A stretch of DNA of 64,000 nucleotides from Lunularia cruciata (lineage: Eukaryota > Streptophyta > Marchantiopsida > Lunulariales > Lunulariaceae). The position numbers and the translations under genes were made by a program. Positions 1-14,000 of the stretch are shown here, piece by piece. Below the pieces are notes generated by a model, which had not been told where the DNA came from, ran no database searches, and saw only the letters and a list, made by a program, of their open reading frames with translations. Each line of letters opens with the position of its first letter. Within the stretch, counting starts at the first letter, position 1. The DNA lies in the NCBI GenBank assembly GCA_948567375.1, contig OX419756.1:68302552-68366551 (forward strand), written 5' to 3'.

Positions 1-41
1 GACACTATATCGTCGTGCGTATAAATATTCCTTAATGACAG

Positions 42-3000
42 GACATGTCCAAGGGTCTTGAAGCCTCGAATGATATTGCCCAGCTCATTAACAACGAAGA
101 GGGGTACTTTGGGATGCCGCCTTCGCGTTTCCCACAAATCCAAACACTTGCACAGGCCCTTGAGCCCTACCTAAAACTATGGGGAATTGCGGATTCTTTC
201 AAGAAAAGTGAGGAGGAATGGATGATCGCTTGGTTGAACACCCTCGACACTGAGAAGATCGAGGGAGAGGTAACGAGAGGAGCACACGGTCCTGCAAAAC
301 GTGAACCAAATATCTGTACTTCAGGAGAATAAGCGACTGAACTTGGCTTCCATGCATCGATATGCCGAACAGATATCAGGCCGTCTGTGTGCACACACCA
401 AATACTTGATATGGGACTTACACCCCTTTAACCCACCTCACTTGTATGATTTTAAAGGTTATGACATGGTGGAGGACGATATTCAAATTGGTGAAGCAAT
501 TTACTGATGTTCTGCCAGAGCCGGCGAAAGTTGCTGTGGCTCTGAAAGCACTTCTAGATCGTTTTAAAGATTGTATACCGCTTCTTAAGTGCCTCTGCAA
601 TCCAGGTGAGTTTAAAGTCACATGCATAAGTCGATGGCACGGGCAGTTACTGTAGCTATTGGTCGTAAGCTTTTTGCGAGGACTTTGATATGATGATTAT
701 ATTGCTCGCAGCTTTATCGATATTCCAAGATAGGTAGACATGACAAGCATGTGCAGCTAATCCTGGTCCTCTCGTAGTTAGGGCTTCGAGCGCGCCACTT
801 CCTCCAGATTTCTCAAGTCGTTGGGTTTGATGTTCACAATGATGATGGTACCAATTTTCGCCAGCTACTTCGGCTTCAGGTGTGAATTCCTTAGACATGC
901 CCAGCACTGCTGAGGATTCCCAAGTTGGCCCGTAAATAAATGTACAAGACCTCTAGAACTTGGATACCGTGCCAACATTTTACTACAGCTGAGCTCGAGT
1001 CTCCATCAATATTGCGGCAATAACCGAGCTCGAGAAACATAAGCTCTAACTCTTATTCTTTTGGAAATAGAAAATTTGCTCTAATTTTCTCTCTGGAGTT
1101 TTCCAACTCCCGAATTGACGTGATAAAACTATGACCTCCTCAGTGTTTTTAGTCATAGCATCGACGAGAACAAAAGCACTTCGCAGAGAGGACATGTTTT
1201 ACAAGTCATACTATCCACGCACCCTCTAATCTTCAACTCAAAGTAAGGACCACGGTTCGGAAAAGCAAGCTATGATTGGTAATACTTTGTGTAAGTGTAA
1301 TTCTTTTCAGATAATTTGCTAACTTCAAGTACACTGCACGGACCCGGGGCCTCCAGATTGACGAGCACATTGTTAAACTTGAGGAAATAAGCGAATATGC
1401 TAGCAAAGAATTTGCGTTGGAGCGATCTCTCGATACGATGGAAACTGATTGGACGCCTCTGAAGTTCGAGGTACATTCCTACTTCCAGCTCTTTTGGACT
1501 TCCTGCATCGTGTGAAAATTTCCTTGCAATCATACCGAACGTTAATGTAATCACATATGAACGGGTACGGCGGCTCCGGCATCTATCCTCGTCTGGTTAA
1601 ACTGACCATGTCCATCCTGCCGAATTCAAATCGGTTTCTGCCTGAAGCTGACTGCGTACAAAATCTGATATTTAGTTTTGATCAGGATTGTATTGAGATG
1701 GATTGTTCAGTACACGTATTGTGGGACGGTGGTAACATGTAATTGTCGCGCAAAATGTCCAGATATTCGTTTCTTATAATCCTCAAATGATGAATTACAC
1801 TTGTGGTAATCAAGTGGTTATGTACATGTCCGTGAACTGATTCAAGATCCAATTCCGAGGTTAACCTAACCTTATAATTCGCAATAAATATCCGCTGTCA
1901 GGAAATGAGGAAGATCTGCTGATTTCGGGCATTCCAGTACACTTTACTTCTGATTCTGCGCACGACAACTCTTTTCATGAGAACACAGAAGCATCACTAA
2001 ATCTAGTTAGTTCTTATCTAACATTTCAATATTTTGTTTTGCAGTTCTCCTTATATAAAAACACCGGTGCCAACATACTGAAGGGTGGTCCCATAGAAGA
2101 AGCTCAGCTCATGCTAGACGAACACATTGTAAAGACGCAGAACATGTTGGCTTCTGCTTTTGCTGCCCCGTTCCAAGGACGCCTCGAAATATGGCTTGGA
2201 AAGGTCAGCTTTCCACTAATGCTGGGAACTGAAGGTGCTAATATGTTTGAACGGATTGGAATCTTGATGCAACGTTTCTTTGTGAGAGAAGCTTACAAGA
2301 GCTTATGTTGTGGACTCAAGGGCCCTACGAGAGTACCAGGCATATTTTCGTCGAAGCGATGGCAAGTAAAACATTCTGAGAGAGGCCTGAAAGTAGTTTT
2401 CGAGTTGTCTAATTAAATGGATCATGATATTGTAGGTAACTCTACTGCAACAAATTTTGGTGGAGTGGCTGAAGATGCAAGCATCATGGATGTATTTAGA
2501 GCCTATATTTGGCTCAGAGGACATTCTCGAGCAGATGCCAAAGGAGGGTACTTTGTTCCATGGAAACGACAAAGTGTGGCGTAGAATCATGCAAGATGCC
2601 GAGAAGTGTACTATTATGCTTGATGTAAGTCTCGAGGCACAAATTCCTGAACTCCGTTGAGCATGATTGAATTATTTATGCTGGAACTTTACATGACTTA
2701 CTAATTGCACTGATAGTAGTTCTACACCTGGGGGAACTTGGAGAATCTAGCTGGTACTTACAATGCATAAATCATCAAATCTGTATTTGATTTGTGGTGT
2801 TCTGACTCTGCTATAATATAGTAACAGTCACACGCATCTGTCTGGAAATCGTCATTCAGTTCATGATTCTCCACATTCTCACAGCTTTCACAGTAATCAC
2901 ATGATTTACAGTTATCGACATTGAACTTGAAACTTATACCGAAGTTAAATCTAGGAAGACGATAGACGGAGCTCAGTATCGATAGACGGAGCTTAGTATC

Positions 3001-6000
3001 TTGTTAACATCTTTATGAGACTATAACCTTGTAGAGTTGAAATTACAGTCAATATATATCATGCTCTTTACTAACTTGGTACAACTATTTGTATATCGTA
3101 ACTTTCTAGTTTGAGTTCACAAGAAACCTTATTTTTCATTTTTCACTGTTTTCTTGAATTGAGATTTAGTTAACGCTTTTCCTTAAAATTGGTTCTTCTC
3201 TTGCAGGCATGCGCAATCCAAAACCTTCTTGATGATTTGAAAAGAAGCAACGTGGATCTGGATATAGTACAGAAAGGATTGAACTACTACCTCGAGACAA
3301 AGCGCCTTGCTTTTCCACGTTTCTTTTTTCTGTCAAACGACGAGCTTCTGGAGATCCTCTCTGAAACAAAGGACCCGTTAAGAGTGCAACCATTTCTGAA
3401 GAAGTGCTTCGAAGGCATCAACATGCTAGTCTTTGACGCCAACCTGGATATCAAATCGATGGTTAGCGTGGAGAAGGAAAAAATAGATTTTACCAGGATA
3501 ACCAATCCAAAGTTTGCCAAGGGAAATGTTGAGAGATGGTTGATCGAAGTCGAGAAAATAATGAGAGAAACTCTTAAGGTGTGTTGAACACATCCTACGC
3601 GGTCGCCTTTTCTTTAGTTAAACACCTCACACTTCAAAACATGTGCATGTACGGCCGGGATCGTTAGAGAGGTGGTTAAGAGACTTTTTATTTCCCCATG
3701 TTCGGTAGTCAAAGTAGCGTGACCTAGCGGCACATCGAAATCTGTATTACTGAATTGAGACAGAAGGATTTCTAAGTACGATTTTGTGCTTGGACGAAGC
3801 TTAGAGCTTTCTGGCGACGATTGGAAAACGTAGACTGCATCAGATTCTTTTCTCCTTTATTTTAGCTGCGACGAAAAGCTGCTGTATATGATAGTTCGAA
3901 TGCCATGGATACCAGAATCGTTGCAGTTCAAACGAAGCTCTGTGATGCTCTATGTATCTACTTGTTAAACTTCAGAGTCTCGGGCCAGCTAAGTACTAGG
4001 ATTTTTCAGTCAGACGATAAAGAATTTGATCTGTGGATCTTGAAGGAAGTCCTAGTGAAGAGTGGACAGCGTCCATTGATAGAACTGGAAATACATGCAA
4101 TCACAGGTGGTCGCTCAAGATGCTGTTATCGACTATGCTCTTTCAAACCGATCAAAGTGGATCCTTAAATGGCCGGGGATGATAGTTCTCTCGGCGTCTC
4201 AAATACATTGGACGAGGGAGGTGGTCGAAGCAATACAAATTGGAGGAGAAATTGGACTGAAAGGTTATGAAGACAAGTGTTCACTACAACTCCAAGATCT
4301 TGTGCAGCTGGTAAGTTCAAGTTATCTTACAAGCAAAAATTCAGCTTTCACACAATAGCAATTAATGTCTTCCTGACAGACAAGTTCTTAGATGAGACTT
4401 CACAACATTCTACACTGATTGATTGAAACAGAAAACTTGTACCATAGCTAGCCTTGTTTGATATGAAATACCAGAATATTTCTCTGTTTTTCTAAATTAG
4501 CGAAGTGGGCAACTAACACAAAGTTTGACATCTTTTTTCAGGTGAGGGGAGAATTGACAACACTAGAGAGGTTCACAATTGGAGCTTTATGCGTGGTTGA
4601 TGTCCATGCAAGAGATGTTGTTACATTGTTGAAGGAATCTGGAGTCACGAAAGATACAGATTTTGAGTGGCTTTGCCAACTTCGGTATTCTATAACAGAG
4701 GGAGCGGTATGATCTGAGAATTGCGTTCCGAGCAAGCCACTATGTTCTTTTAGATATTCTTTTCTCAGCTTTTCTTCCAAGCAGCTCTAATCACTGTCCC
4801 AAGTGTCTCAAAACCATTTCGCAGGAACTAACATTTAGTTGGTCTGGATTTAGTGCTGAAATGCATTTACTGTACTTCACAGGTGAAACTCATAGCTCTT
4901 CATTGTGATGAAACAGGTGATCGTCATGATGGTTAATGCAGTTCGAAACTATGGTTATGAGTACTTAGGGAACAGTGCTCGTCTTGTTATCACACCGCTC
5001 ACTGATAGATGCTACCGAACACTCATGGGAGCCTTACATCTTAATTTGGGAGGTGCGCCAGAGGGACCTGCCGGTACAGGGAAGACAGAGACCACAAAGG
5101 ATCTTGCTAAGGTTCATTACCGTCAATTATATTTCATATCATTTGATGTCCCATTTACTCCATCTCCTTCCGGGTTTCTTAGTTCTTCTGCACTTTCACC
5201 ATTGCAATTTACCATATGCAGACTTCTGTTCGTGGAATTTGCAGGCTCTTGCGATGCAGTGTGTAGTGTTTAACTGCTCGGACGGACTCGATTATCTTGC
5301 CATGGGAAAATTTTTCAAAGGTCTTGCAGCCTCAGGGGCTTGGGCCTGCTTCGATGAATTTAATCGAATTGACTTGGAGGTGCTATCTGTTATAGCTCAG
5401 CAGATTCTGACCATCCAGAGAGCTATTATGGCGGGAGTGACACGATTCAATTTCGAGGGAACTGATTTACCGCTGATTCCTACATGCACAACCTTCATAA
5501 CAATGAACCCTGGTTATGCTGGTAGGTCCGAACTACCAGATAACCTGAAAGCCCTCTTCCGCCCTGTGGCAATGATGGTTCCAAACTACGCCATGATCGG
5601 GTAAGCTAATAAGTTGAGAAATATATCATGGATCATGAATATAGAGATCTTTGCGCATGCCATTCAAGGGCCGGTTCATGTGGAAACTCATTGCTTCCAA
5701 TAATTTTTTTAACGTTAACGGGCTTTGTAGTTTATCAGGTATCATGTACGTGAATCAAGTTGGTTCTCATAAGCTGAGTTAGTATCAATACGACGCTCTT
5801 ACCATACATTTTGTTTTTAAGAGATGCCTAGTCTGTGCTGAATTCAACAGCCTCAGGTGTCGGTGAGACCCTTTACTTTGATGCCGGATAGCCACCAGCT
5901 AATCCTTAATTAGTTAGTCAAGCAAATTGTGACTCTTACTTTGATGATCCAATCTGCTGCAGGGAAATTACTCTTTATTCTTATGGGTATCTAAATGCTC

Positions 6001-7982
6001 GTGATATGGCGAGGAAGCTTGTCGCAACTTACCGACTTTGTAGCGAGCAACTCTCCTCTCAGGTTAAATCTAGCTGTAAATACATAGATGTTCTAGTTTT
6101 CTTTGAAGCTAGTTCTTATCTAGGTTCTGATGGTGTATAGTACTGTCCCCAAATGATGGATTCAGAACAGGAGAGCTCATACTGATCATGATATTGCAGC
6201 TGACACTCGAGTTCTGTAGATACCGTAATTCCCCATGGATTTTATTCGTATCCTTCGCAATCTGCCTGCGGTTCATGAAGAATGGAAGAACATAGTCCAG
6301 ACGTCACGCGCATTGACAATCCAGATCAATTAAGAAAGGCACATACATGTAGACAGAAAAGTCAGTGCCCATACGAACATTGTAATTGCCGTTCGTCACT
6401 AAATCTCCGGATTGAACCATTGCCCCAAGCATACGAGTAATAGTGAAACAAATGAGCGACGATAACTTTCGTGGGTTAGATCGGGTGCCGTTTTACTGCA
6501 TGCGAGAAAATTACAGTACATTGCGGCTTCGATAACACTGAATGACATTTCTGCCGTCATAGCTTGTTGATTCTCTTTCTGTTTCCAGGATCATTACGAT
6601 TACGGAATGAGAGCAGTAATAGCTGTCCTAAGAGCAGCTGGAAATTTGAAAAGAAGGTACCGCGAAGATGACGAAGCCGTACTGATGTTGCGTGCCATCC
6701 GAGATGTGAATCTTCCAAAGTTTTTATCTCACGACATTCCACTTTTTGAGGGAATCATGTCAGATTTGTTTCCGGGCGTGGTATGATTCTTCAGACACGT
6801 ATACAAATGTCGTTATCTTCTTATCATGTTCATATGCTCATGGTTGACCATATGCAAGACTTGAAATGCTGCCTGGTTTCTTGAATTGCTTCGACTTAAT
6901 TACGAATGTGCCGACAGACCTTTGTTGAGAAACAGCTTTATCGTCACCGAATCAGACCATGAGCAAATGATATTTGCCAACAGGAGTACGGAAGAGTCTC
7001 TATTCTAATGAAGTGAAATCCAATCGCTTTTCAGATTCTACCAGCACCAGATTATGTCAACATTGTCAATCGTGTCAAGGAAAATTGTAAGAAAGAAAAC
7101 CTTCAACCAACAGAAGTGTTCTGCAAAAAGATTTTGGAGTTGTATGAGATGATCATTGTTCGACATGGCCTGATGTTGGTTGGCTACTCATTTGGAGCGA
7201 AGACAAGTGCCTACAAGATCCTTGCAATGTCTCTAACGGATCTGTGTACTGCTGGCCTCAACAACGAAAACACATCAAAGTACGCTCGCAAAAAAATCAG
7301 ACTTCGTATTTTCATATACACATGCAATTCGAAACTGCTGCAACATTTAGTTCTTGATTATAGAAAGAGGCTATCCGACCTTTTCTGTTATTGCTTGAGG
7401 AGCAAGTGGGCTCCCAAACTAGGCCTTCAAAGTACAGACAATGCCTCTTTTGTAAATGGTCCCTTAGCTCAGCAGTCCGGTGGAAATAAAGTCACATGTA
7501 TATATCACAGCTCCTTCTCAAACTCCATGGTGCATTCACAGGTATAAGATATTAAATCCGAAGTCTATAACCATGGGCCAGCTCTACGGACAGTTTGATC
7601 CTGTGTCTCACGAGTGGACAGATGGGGTTCTAGCCACTACTTTCAGGCAAATGTCTATTGATACAAGCCCTGACCGGAACTGGCTTATTTTTGATGGCCC
7701 CGTCGATGCTATCTGGATCGAAAATATGAACACAGTGAGTTTTCAGACATGGTTGCATGTTCCTCGGTTGGACGGTCCTCCTTCGGTTTGGCACATAGCA
7801 GGAGCGTATTGCTTATGCCGTCGCAACGTTTTGCATCATTCTGCTAAACAGTACTAGCTATGTTAGTTGTGATAATCTCTAGTTTAGTGACTAGATACAT
7901 GATTAGGCTAGATACATGATTAAGGCGAAGTGAGGGTGCAGCCTCAATTAGGGCTTTGCAGAGCAACCTGCTAGAGCTTGCT

Positions 7983-8019
<37 letters not shown>

Positions 8020-11000
8020 GAGTGCTCTCTGCTCATGTTAAGGTAAGTTCTCATACAAGTACCATTTCCAAGACTTTGTACCTTGTTTAAGGTGTGTTCT
8101 ATGCTGCTTCCCATTGGAGTACCTTTCATGCTGTGTGAATGTTGCTGTGTATTATCTTTGAAGGCGCTGAGAGAGAGTGAATTGAATATTGCTAAATGCA
8201 ATCAATAATATCTACTTTGGTGAGACTAGGAAGCTGAGTGCTAGTATGTCTGATACATAGGAAATCATTGTCATCATTGTCATAATGACTGAGTATAGAC
8301 CATCTACTTCAAAGACTAGGAAGAAAGGTTCTCATCAAGCTATATTAGACTGCATGATGCTAGGATGACTCGGACGTATATATGATGCACCCCTCTCATG
8401 ATCATGCCAAATAGACCGAAAATCAATTTAAAGAAGTGCTTGAGGAGCTGCCTCATGTTTACCAGTTGACTTAAGCTTCTATTTGACAAGAGCAGCTAGT
8501 AATGCTGTGACCAAACTCCTGAAGGTACTGGACGACAATAAGAAGCTGTGCTTGATGAGTGGAGAAATTATTCAAATGACTGCGTCGATGAACTTGATTT
8601 TTGAGGTGCAAGATCTTGCCGCCGCTTCTCCGGCCACTGTCTCCCGCTGTGGGATGATATATGTGGAACCTTCAACTTTGGGTTGGAGACCCCTTTTGAG
8701 ATCATGGCTTGTAGCTCTTCCAGAGCCTATGCAGGAGAGATACAGAGAGCAGATAGCTAAACTGTGCGAGTGGCTTCTACCTCCTTGCCTGCGATGTGTG
8801 CACAAGAATTGCAAGCTCGTGATGCCCATGCAGGTACGTATTAACCATCATCTAGTAGTCTACGTCTCAAACGTTCATGTTCTTTACCATTGTCCATGTC
8901 TTTACGCGATTGTGCGCATATTTAGAAGTAGATATGCGCACCATCGCTTCCTTTTTTGACAGATCTAGATAACTCAAGGAGCCCCCGAGACAAGTGACGT
9001 TCTAGTTTCTAGTTGAATACTGACTTTAAGACGCCAGGGGCTTGCTTTACTTTCTTACATGAACCATGCCGATGTTTCGTGGAAAATAGGCTTTTTTACT
9101 GCCGACAAGGATTGACTAACTAGTTACAGTTGATGGAAATCTGAACAAAGGAGTCGTCTAAATCTCTGAATGTGCGGTCGTTAGGAACAAAATATGGTGC
9201 AAGGCATGCTCCGTATCTTAACCTGCCTCTGTCAACCGGAACTGACGGACAGTAAGTTCACTATCTAAGCAGTATCATGAAGATGAATTCTCTCTCACAA
9301 GTTCTAGAAACAGTAAACAAAGATCCTGTATTGCTGTGTTTCTCGTAATGAGCGTGTTCTTAGTTTTACCTATTAAAAAAATGCAAGTGCAATAGGAAAA
9401 TAAGAGACATTTGATTTGCACATTTGATGTGATGCTTTAGTTTGGGTTTTATTACCGTCACAAAATTCACTGGTTTTGTTCAATACAGAGATTCAGTCGG
9501 AGAAGATGGATGGTAATCTGAGGGCTACGTGGGTCGATTGTATGACGCTCTTCGCGTTAGTGTGGTCTGTGGGGGCCTGTATGGACACAGATCAACGATT
9601 GAAATTCGATCACCTCTTGAAGAAGCTTCTGGTACTTATCGTACTTTTCCGACACCGTACCAGTGTTGATGTTCCAGATCAAGATTCGTTCTATTGAAGT
9701 TGAATACTCTGATGACTAGATGGTTATAGTTTCACAATTGATTGCAGCCACGCTAGAGCTCTAGGTCCTCGTTACTCTGAAAAGTGGAACCAAAGTCACA
9801 CTAAACCTTTTGAAACGGGTCGTGTTAACTTCATGTCAGTACCATCTTGATTACTCTATTCGGACCTGTAGTAACAGATTTTGTCTTGAATGTTCAGGCA
9901 AATCAGCCACCGGAAGAGTACAAACCTTATATATTAACTCCAGCTCGAAAAGTGGCGATCAATTTTCCGGATGGTAAATCGGTTTATGATTGCGTTTTCA
10001 GGAAAGATAAAGGGAAGTGGGGTCTGTGGTTGGACTTCGTCGATGATCAAGGACCAGCGTTAGAGGCAGACTTCGTAAAAATCATTGTGTCTACTGCTGA
10101 TACTGCCAAGTACAACTTCATGTTCCAAACTATCATTGAAAAGAATATGCCACTATTGTTAGCTGGTCCAACAGGAACGGGGAAGTCTGTCTACATCAAG
10201 CAATATTTGATGAAGTTAGATGCCACCAAGTAAGTTTTCTTTACCGGAAGAACATTAGCAACATTTCCATGTTGTTAATGACTTCACTTGAATAGCTACA
10301 GCTATAGTTCGTTTCAAGAGATTGTCCGTTTTCTGCTTTAAATCAATTCAAGGCTCTGTTTACCAGCACTTGCGCATGCGCAACTTCAGAATAATTAACT
10401 GCTCCTGTTGTTTTCTGCAGATGGCAGTCAATGTTTTTCAACTTTTCAGCTCAGACAAGTGCAAATCAGACACAAGACATCATAGATGGAAAGCTTATCA
10501 AAAGAAGACCAGGAGTTTTTGGCCCGCAGAAAGGAAAACAGTGTGTCATATTTGTTGACGACCTCAGTATGCCCGCATTAGAAAAGTATGGTGCTCAGCC
10601 ACCGATTGAGTTACTTCGCCAGTGGATGGACCATCACGGCTGGTATGTCTTCCAATTCTTTCATTACTTTCTAGAATTTTGTCATCACATATCAATTCGC
10701 CATCTTGGTAGTTAAGCTTATCGTTCTGAGGGTCTTTAGTTGCGATGATTTAATTAGTGCACGTAGTTTAATTAGTGCGCAGATAATTCTCAAATGCCTT
10801 GATATCGTAAACGGGAAGTTGATATTGTGTTACTAAGCATGCTTGAAATTGAGTCGCAGTCAGAGTTGATCATAGAGCTGACAGTTTTACCACAAGTTTG
10901 GAGGTCATACAATTGATCTGTTCGTTCGGAGGTATTATGCAGGTATGATCGGAACGACCTAACCTTCAGGAATATTGAGGATGTTCAGTTTGTCTCAGCA

Positions 11001-14000
11001 ATGGGTCCCCCTGGTGGTGGAAAAAATCCAGTGACAAATCGCTACCTAAGGCACTTCAATGTCGTAGTTGTGACCGCATTTTCTGACGCAACCATGCAGA
11101 GGTAATTTACAAGTTGACAACTGAAGCTTTTGATTTTCTCATTTCATTTTGGTATGAAATCCTAAGAGGCCAGAAATTTGATGTTACGATGTTCGTGCAA
11201 GCATCCGAGCAAAAATAATCTGAATTTCCTCAATTCTTGAAGATAGAAAAATGGGCTGTGAAGCTTTTTCCTTTAGTAGCAGCTGATCATGGAACATGCA
11301 GAGATTTGAAAGTTACCTTTCCCCGAAGAAGACCATAACCTCTTTCAGTATTGAGGCTGCTGTATGCTGCTCTTAGACTGTGAGAATTGAAGCATGCATA
11401 TACAAATAGTATTTTGTGAATTACTAATTGCTGATGGATAACTGTTCTACCAGAATTTTCTCGACCTTGGTTGACTTTTGGATGAAAAGAGCAAGATATT
11501 CGGCTCAAATACTAAAGCTTAGAGGTCCCCTGGTGAATGCCACTATTGAGATTTATCAAGTTGTACAGAAGGAGCTTCTTCCAACACCGGAGAAGTCACA
11601 CTATACTTATAACCTGCGAGATCTTGGAAAGGTTTGTATATTTTCCTTGATGATTGATTTTAGTTTGAACGATTTTAACACAGATACTCTCGCGCATTAT
11701 ATCTGAGAGCTGCTACTACAAGATATCGAATTGAGTTTCAGTTTGCTGGGCTTAAGTTGCAGATACTGCAACTTAAGCCCAACAAAACTGACCTGAAAAA
11801 CTGAGCAATGTAGGCACTTATCACGCACAGAAGTGCTTGCTCAAAGCATGTATTTCATTTTCCAGGATTTGACACTTCTCTACACATATACGAACGAAAT
11901 TGTTACCATCAAAAGTTCATGCATTTTCTCACCCTCCGACAATACAGGTGTTTCTGGGACTCCAATTTGCCCCCATTGAAATAGGAGACGATACATACAA
12001 GATCATACGACTATGGGCGCACGAGTGTCTGCGTGTTTTCTTTGATCGCCTTATCAACGACAAAGATAGAATATGGTTTTGTGAACTTTTAGCCGAACAG
12101 CTGGAGAAGCATTTTAGGGAGCGCTTTGGAAAAGTTTATGGAACTTTTTCTCACTCGGAGATCAAGAAAGGAGATATCAGTCCAGCTATACTGCAATACG
12201 TAATGGCTGGGGACTTTATGATACCCGGAGCCGAGCCAATGCTGGTAAATTCTCTCACTTTTAGTATAAATTTGATTTAAACGATACGTTTGTGATCAGT
12301 GGTCCATTTCATCTTTCTGGCTTCAACACCTTTTAGCCTGTCAGCTGAACTTTCATGGTCATGGAGGTTTCATCCAACCAAAGGTATACTGAGCTAATAT
12401 GCCCAAAATGTACATGTACTGCAGTACGATGAAATTACGGATGAGGACCAGCTTCTGCGAATAATGTTGCAGTATCTGGAAGACTACAATGACCTCACGA
12501 GCACGCCGATGAACCTCGTGCTTTTCCAATTTGCCATTCAGCACATCGCTCGAATTTGCCGAGTCATCAAGCAGCCGGGAGGAAATGTATTGATGGTGGG
12601 TGTAGGCGGGAGTGGAAGACAAAGCTTAGCAAGGCTTGCAGCTTTTATAGAAGGCTTCGATATCTACCAGGTACCGGTCCATGCCATCAGCTTTTGGGTG
12701 GTTTTCATGTGTAAGAACTAATACTATTACATCAGCTGGATTCCCAAGCTTATTTTGCTCTAGTCTTTGCATTCTTATGCCAGATTTCTAGGCAGAGATC
12801 CAGGGGAGCTTAGTCTTTGAAATCGGGAGATTTCTGGCCGGTCCAGTAGACCAAGTAGATACATGAAGAAACGAACTACAAAATCTAGAAAACTCACATG
12901 AATCCATAGGGCATGATGAATCATCATGCCCTATGGACACACGATTCACTGTAAGACGGAGGTTATCTCGGATAAGATGAAAGCAAATTTAATCTATCAC
13001 GATGTTTTTCCAAATTCTCATGTGTATTCTATTCTTACTGCAGATAGAACTATCCAAAAACTTTGGTATGCCGGAATGGCGGGAAAGCATTGGAATTATG
13101 CTTCGGAAAGCAGGAGAACTGGACAAAAAAGTCATGTTTTTGTTCCCAGACACGCAGATTAAAATGGAGGGATTTGTCGAAGACATCAATTCTTTACTGA
13201 ACACAGGAGAAGTAAAACTCAATTTCTGTCACCTTCAAGTGATATCGCTAATGTCTGGTTGTCTGTGCAAGGAGATAGGGTTTCAGACCCTATTTAATGG
13301 AACTTACCATCCACGGTGAACGTTTCAGGTTCCAAATCTATACGACGCTGGAGATTTAGGAGCCATATGTGAAACCATCCGTCCAAGGGCAAAGAGGGCA
13401 AAACGAGATGGATCTCGGTTGGAACTTCTTTCTTTTTTCGTTGACGAGTGCAACAGGAACATGCGGATAGCTTTGGTCCGTACTTCTGCATACGTTGCCT
13501 CACACATCGCTCCTTATTAGATAGTATATCGATCTTGAACTTCTGAATGAACCTAACCCGTTCTCACCAGTAAAATACACGAGACTGAGAATGGTGCAGT
13601 CATAGAGGTCACAACCTTAATCACCATCGTCTTCTTTGTTCCTGGATTCCTTCGTTTCAATATCTACTAATTTAGTCATAGTCTTTGGGGTAGCATCTAA
13701 AAGCCCGTTTGTGCATCAGGCTTTCAGCCCGATTGGAGATGCCTTCCGAGATAGGCTAAGAAAGTTTCCCTCGCTGGTGAATTGCTGCACTATCGACTGG
13801 TTTAGCGCTTGGCCAACAGAGGTACAATAACTTATGTGCAAAAGAGTTACTTTTGACTTAGATCTAGTATAACTTGCACATTGTTTTTGGAATTGATTGA
13901 AGCAGTTGTACTGTAAGTGATTTGTGCGGTATCGCTTTCCAGGCGTTGCGGTCTGTAGCAGTGAGATTTTTGGCAACCGTCAACGTGGAGAGGAAAGTGA

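Larger units (their letters stand above)
42..4706 (+). other. dynein linker domain (DHC_N2 region), exons 1-8
   Basis: These exons encode the mechanical linker that swings across the AAA ring. Conserved landmarks are ASKEFALE near 1390, LDEHIVKTQ near 2110, [13 protein letters not shown] near 2490, [17 protein letters not shown] near 3320, [15 protein letters not shown] near 4170 and DVHARDVV near 4600. The order matches the family. The expected segment after CNPG (end of exon 2, 605) and before the exon starting at 1357 was not found. Exon 1 begins at 42 after a CAG acceptor, so coding sequence continues upstream of the window. Confidence 0.93.

Noticed and set aside
5741-5962. Possible extra dynein exon between exons 10 and 11
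   Set aside because: The split glycine codon joining 5600 to 5963 gives the conserved MIGEI without any insertion.
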